A stretch of DNA of 7,537 nucleotides from contig CAJQKX010000265.1 in assembly GCA_905479025.1 (NCBI GenBank), forward strand, positions 1-7,537, read 5' to 3'. The stretch is from an uncultured Paraglaciecola sp. (GTDB taxonomy: Bacteria; Pseudomonadota; Gammaproteobacteria; Enterobacterales; Alteromonadaceae). The stretch's first letter is position 1, and each line of letters starts with the position of its first letter. Shown here in pieces: positions 5,641 to 7,537 of this stretch. The notes beneath the pieces are model-generated. The model ran no database searches, was not told the DNA's origin, and saw only the letters and a list, made by a program, of their open reading frames with translations. The position numbers and the translations under genes were made by a program.

Positions 5641-7537
5641 TTAAAAATTTAAATTTACGCCAATATTAGCGCTTTGCTGTATTGGATACCCAAGTCCGTT
5701 ACCGCCCATTTCTACATCCCATAATTTAAACTTACTAAAGGTTAATATGTTTGTGCCTGTAATATAAATCCTTGCAGATGACAAGTTAACTTTTGATGCT
5801 AACTTATTAGGGACTGAATAACCAAACTCAATAGATTTAAGCCTCAAGAAGGAGCCGTCTCGAAGCCACCAGGTACTATTGCGATTATTATTGTCTATTA
5901 ATTGATCGGAAAGTCTTGGCCATGCGGCATAAAGGTTTCTGTCGTTTTCAGACCAGTGGTCGTTTGCCCAAGCGTTTAGGAGGGCATTATTTCCAATAGC
6001 GCTTCCACTTGTATCTATAAAAGGAGAGGTATTAAACGCATCTATAAAAAATGAAGATTTTAGAGACCCTTGAAAAAAGAATGATAAATCAAATTTTTTA
6101 TAAGAACTAGAAATCCCAAATCCGTAAATTACTTCAGGAGTTGTTGGGAAGCCAATCGGAACTTCATCATTGACATCTATAAGACCATCGTTATTTATAT
6201 CTTTATATTTAATATCTCCAGCCATATAGTCTCCAAAAGTTTGCACTGGAGAATTTGCAATATCAGCTTCGTCAATAAACAAACGCTCTGCTATGTATCC
6301 AAAAGGTTGGGACAAATTTAATCCAATCCTTGAGCGCCAAGGCAGACCTGCATTTGTATAATCTAATTCTTCATAAACTTCAAATTTGCTTGTTGCAAAT
6401 GAAAAGTTAGCTCTAGCAGATACAAAAAGATCATCACTAAGATTGTCTTTATAGTCTAAAGTGACCTCAAATCCACTTGATGAGGCCTCTCCAACATTTG
6501 CTCTAAGAGGTGCTTGAAGCCCCATTGATGCTGGTATTTGCGCTCGGTCCATTAAAATATTAGAACGGTATTCTGTGAAGTAATCTGCTTGAATATCAAT
6601 AACTCCAAATAAGCCGAGTTCAAGCCCAACGTTTAACATCCTTGCTTTTTCCCAAGTAATTTGGTCATTTGCATAACGATCAATGCTGACGCCGTTAATA
6701 TACGTACCGAATTCTTGCCCAAAATTAGAACCCAAGCCTCCGTTATTTAGATTTACTTGAGAAATATAGAAAAAACGATCATCGGCACTTCCAATTTGAT
6801 CATTCCCAACAAGTCCATATGTGCCTTTGAATTTTAACTTTCTAATAGCATTTGAAATCGGCTCCATAAATTTTTCTTTCGACACATACCATCCAAGTCC
6901 AAATGAAGGAAAAAACCCAAACCGTTCTGACTTAGAAAATCTTTCTGAACCATTATATCCAAAATTAAACTCAGAAAAATATTTATCATCAAATGCATAA
7001 GTGAACCTTCCTGAGAGTCCTATGTTTCTGTAAGGTAATGAGCTTTGAAGGTTTCCTGCATTGGCATATTTAAGTTCTCTTAAGATCCCTATTAACATTC
7101 CTGAAAGTTTGTGTTTTTCATTCAGCGTTTTTTTATAGTTTATTGAGCCCTCAAAATAAGATGAATTTGTTATGATTTTAGTACCTTCATTATACTCTAA
7201 ATATTCAGTTCCTTGGTTTGGATTTAATGCTACTAAAGTGTATAAATCGCTTTGAAAATCATAATTCCCTAGCGAGTAGTAAAATGGATTGTACCGTCTT
7301 TCTAAGTTGTAAAACGAATAGCGCGATGTATTTGCTAATAATCTAAGGCTCAACCCCTCTGTTAAAAAGTCTAAGTTTTGCTTAACTTCAACTGTTGCTA
7401 AAAAGTTGTTGTAACTCTCATCTTTATAACCTCTCATCAAATCTGCATATGGGTTTAAGTACCCTCCAAACTGACCTGCGTTTCCAAAAAGCACATGAGA
7501 TGAGTTTTGAAATTGTGCATCTGGCTCATAAAATTTA
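5641..7537 (-). CDS. SusC-like TonB-dependent outer-membrane transporter, C-terminal part (5' end outside window)
   Basis: The frame is open from the right edge to TAA at 5641 and supplies 631 residues; SusC proteins are about 1000-1100. The signal peptide, carboxypeptidase-like domain, TonB box and most or all of the plug lie outside the window. A GTG at 7494 is in frame, but coding clearly continues upstream of it (KFYEPDAQFQNSSHVLFGN), so it is an internal Val, not a start. What remains is barrel. SusC/RagA family landmarks are NPYADLMRGYKDES, the strand block YRNIGLSGRFTYAF, ERFGFFPSFGLGWYVSKE, LKFKGTYGLVGNDQIG, AGDIKYKDINNDGLIDVNDE, FDLSFFFQGS, FLRLKSIEFGYSVP, and a C-terminal ITGTNILTFSKFKLWD with terminal IGVNLNF. 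The Phe-ending final strand fits BAM-dependent insertion. It imports oligosaccharides using TonB energy, together with the SusD-like protein encoded 9 bp downstream. Confidence 0.97.
   Translation of the reverse strand, partial: KFYEPDAQFQNSSHVLFGNAGQFGGYLNPYADLMRGYKDESYNNFLATVEVKQNLDFLTEGLSLRLLANTSRYSFYNLERRYNPFYYSLGNYDFQSDLYTLVALNPNQGTEYLEYNEGTKIITNSSYFEGSINYKKTLNEKHKLSGMLIGILRELKYANAGNLQSSLPYRNIGLSGRFTYAFDDKYFSEFNFGYNGSERFSKSERFGFFPSFGLGWYVSKEKFMEPISNAIRKLKFKGTYGLVGNDQIGSADDRFFYISQVNLNNGGLGSNFGQEFGTYINGVSIDRYANDQITWEKARMLNVGLELGLFGVIDIQADYFTEYRSNILMDRAQIPASMGLQAPLRANVGEASSSGFEVTLDYKDNLSDDLFVSARANFSFATSKFEVYEELDYTNAGLPWRSRIGLNLSQPFGYIAERLFIDEADIANSPVQTFGDYMAGDIKYKDINNDGLIDVNDEVPIGFPTTPEVIYGFGISSSYKKFDLSFFFQGSLKSSFFIDAFNTSPFIDTSGSAIGNNALLNAWANDHWSENDRNLYAAWPRLSDQLIDNNNRNSTWWLRDGSFLRLKSIEFGYSVPNKLASKVNLSSARIYITGTNILTFSKFKLWDVEMGGNGLGYPIQQSANIGVNLNF
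6166..6201 (-). other. EF-hand-like acidic loop in the SusC-like protein
   Basis: Encodes DINNDGLIDVND, a 12-residue loop with Asp/Asn at positions 1, 3, 5, 9 and 12, Gly at 6 and hydrophobic residues at 7, 8 and 10, as in a calcium-binding loop. It is followed by EVPIG. The block is a recurrent SusC-family element in an extracellular loop; calcium binding here is inferred. Confidence 0.6.

Noticed and set aside
7492..7494. GTG as a start codon for the SusC-like gene
   Set aside because: The frame is open to the window edge with SusC-like sequence upstream, and the signal peptide and plug domain are missing. The GTG is an internal valine codon of a truncated gene.

Overview
This AT-rich window reads as part of a polysaccharide utilization locus (PUL) from a member of the Bacteroidota. 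A SusC-like TonB-dependent transporter is followed directly by a SusD-like lipoprotein, a pair characteristic of that phylum. The AT-rich, low-GC composition, ATG starts without good Shine-Dalgarno sequences and A-rich TTAAA/TTTAAA leaders suggest a Flavobacteriia- or Cytophagia-like organism, possibly environmental or marine. That finer placement is inference.

All five genes lie on the minus strand, so transcription runs from high to low coordinates. In that order they are: (1) the C-terminal 631 residues of a SusC-like outer-membrane transporter, cut by the right edge; (2) a 647-residue SusD-like lipoprotein, 9 bp after it; (3) a 401-residue lipoprotein resembling the DUF4959-DUF5126-DUF5000 architecture, about 26 bp later (or overlapping by 7 bp if the longer start is used); (4) a 583-residue lipoprotein with a DUF4998-like N-terminal region and two tandem discoidin-like C-terminal domains, 15 bp later; (5) after a 94-bp gap, the first 198 residues of a glycoside hydrolase family 92 (GH92) enzyme, cut by the left edge. 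I found no RNA gene, mobile element, CRISPR array, clear terminator or clear promoter. No stretch longer than about 100 bp lacks a gene.

Functionally, SusC and SusD would form a lidded outer-membrane importer for an oligosaccharide. The two further lipoproteins probably sit on the cell surface as accessory glycan-binding proteins. GH92 enzymes are exo-acting, calcium-dependent alpha-mannosidases, so the likely substrate is an alpha-mannoside: yeast- or algal-type alpha-mannan, or the high-mannose part of N-glycans. The substrate is inferred from one partial enzyme, and the rest of the locus is outside the window.

The most interesting structure is a family of three related discoidin-like domains: two in tandem in gene 4, and one at the C-terminus of gene 3. 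They look like products of duplication. The overall system type (a SusCD PUL) is well known; the binding role of these accessory proteins is the least understood part.
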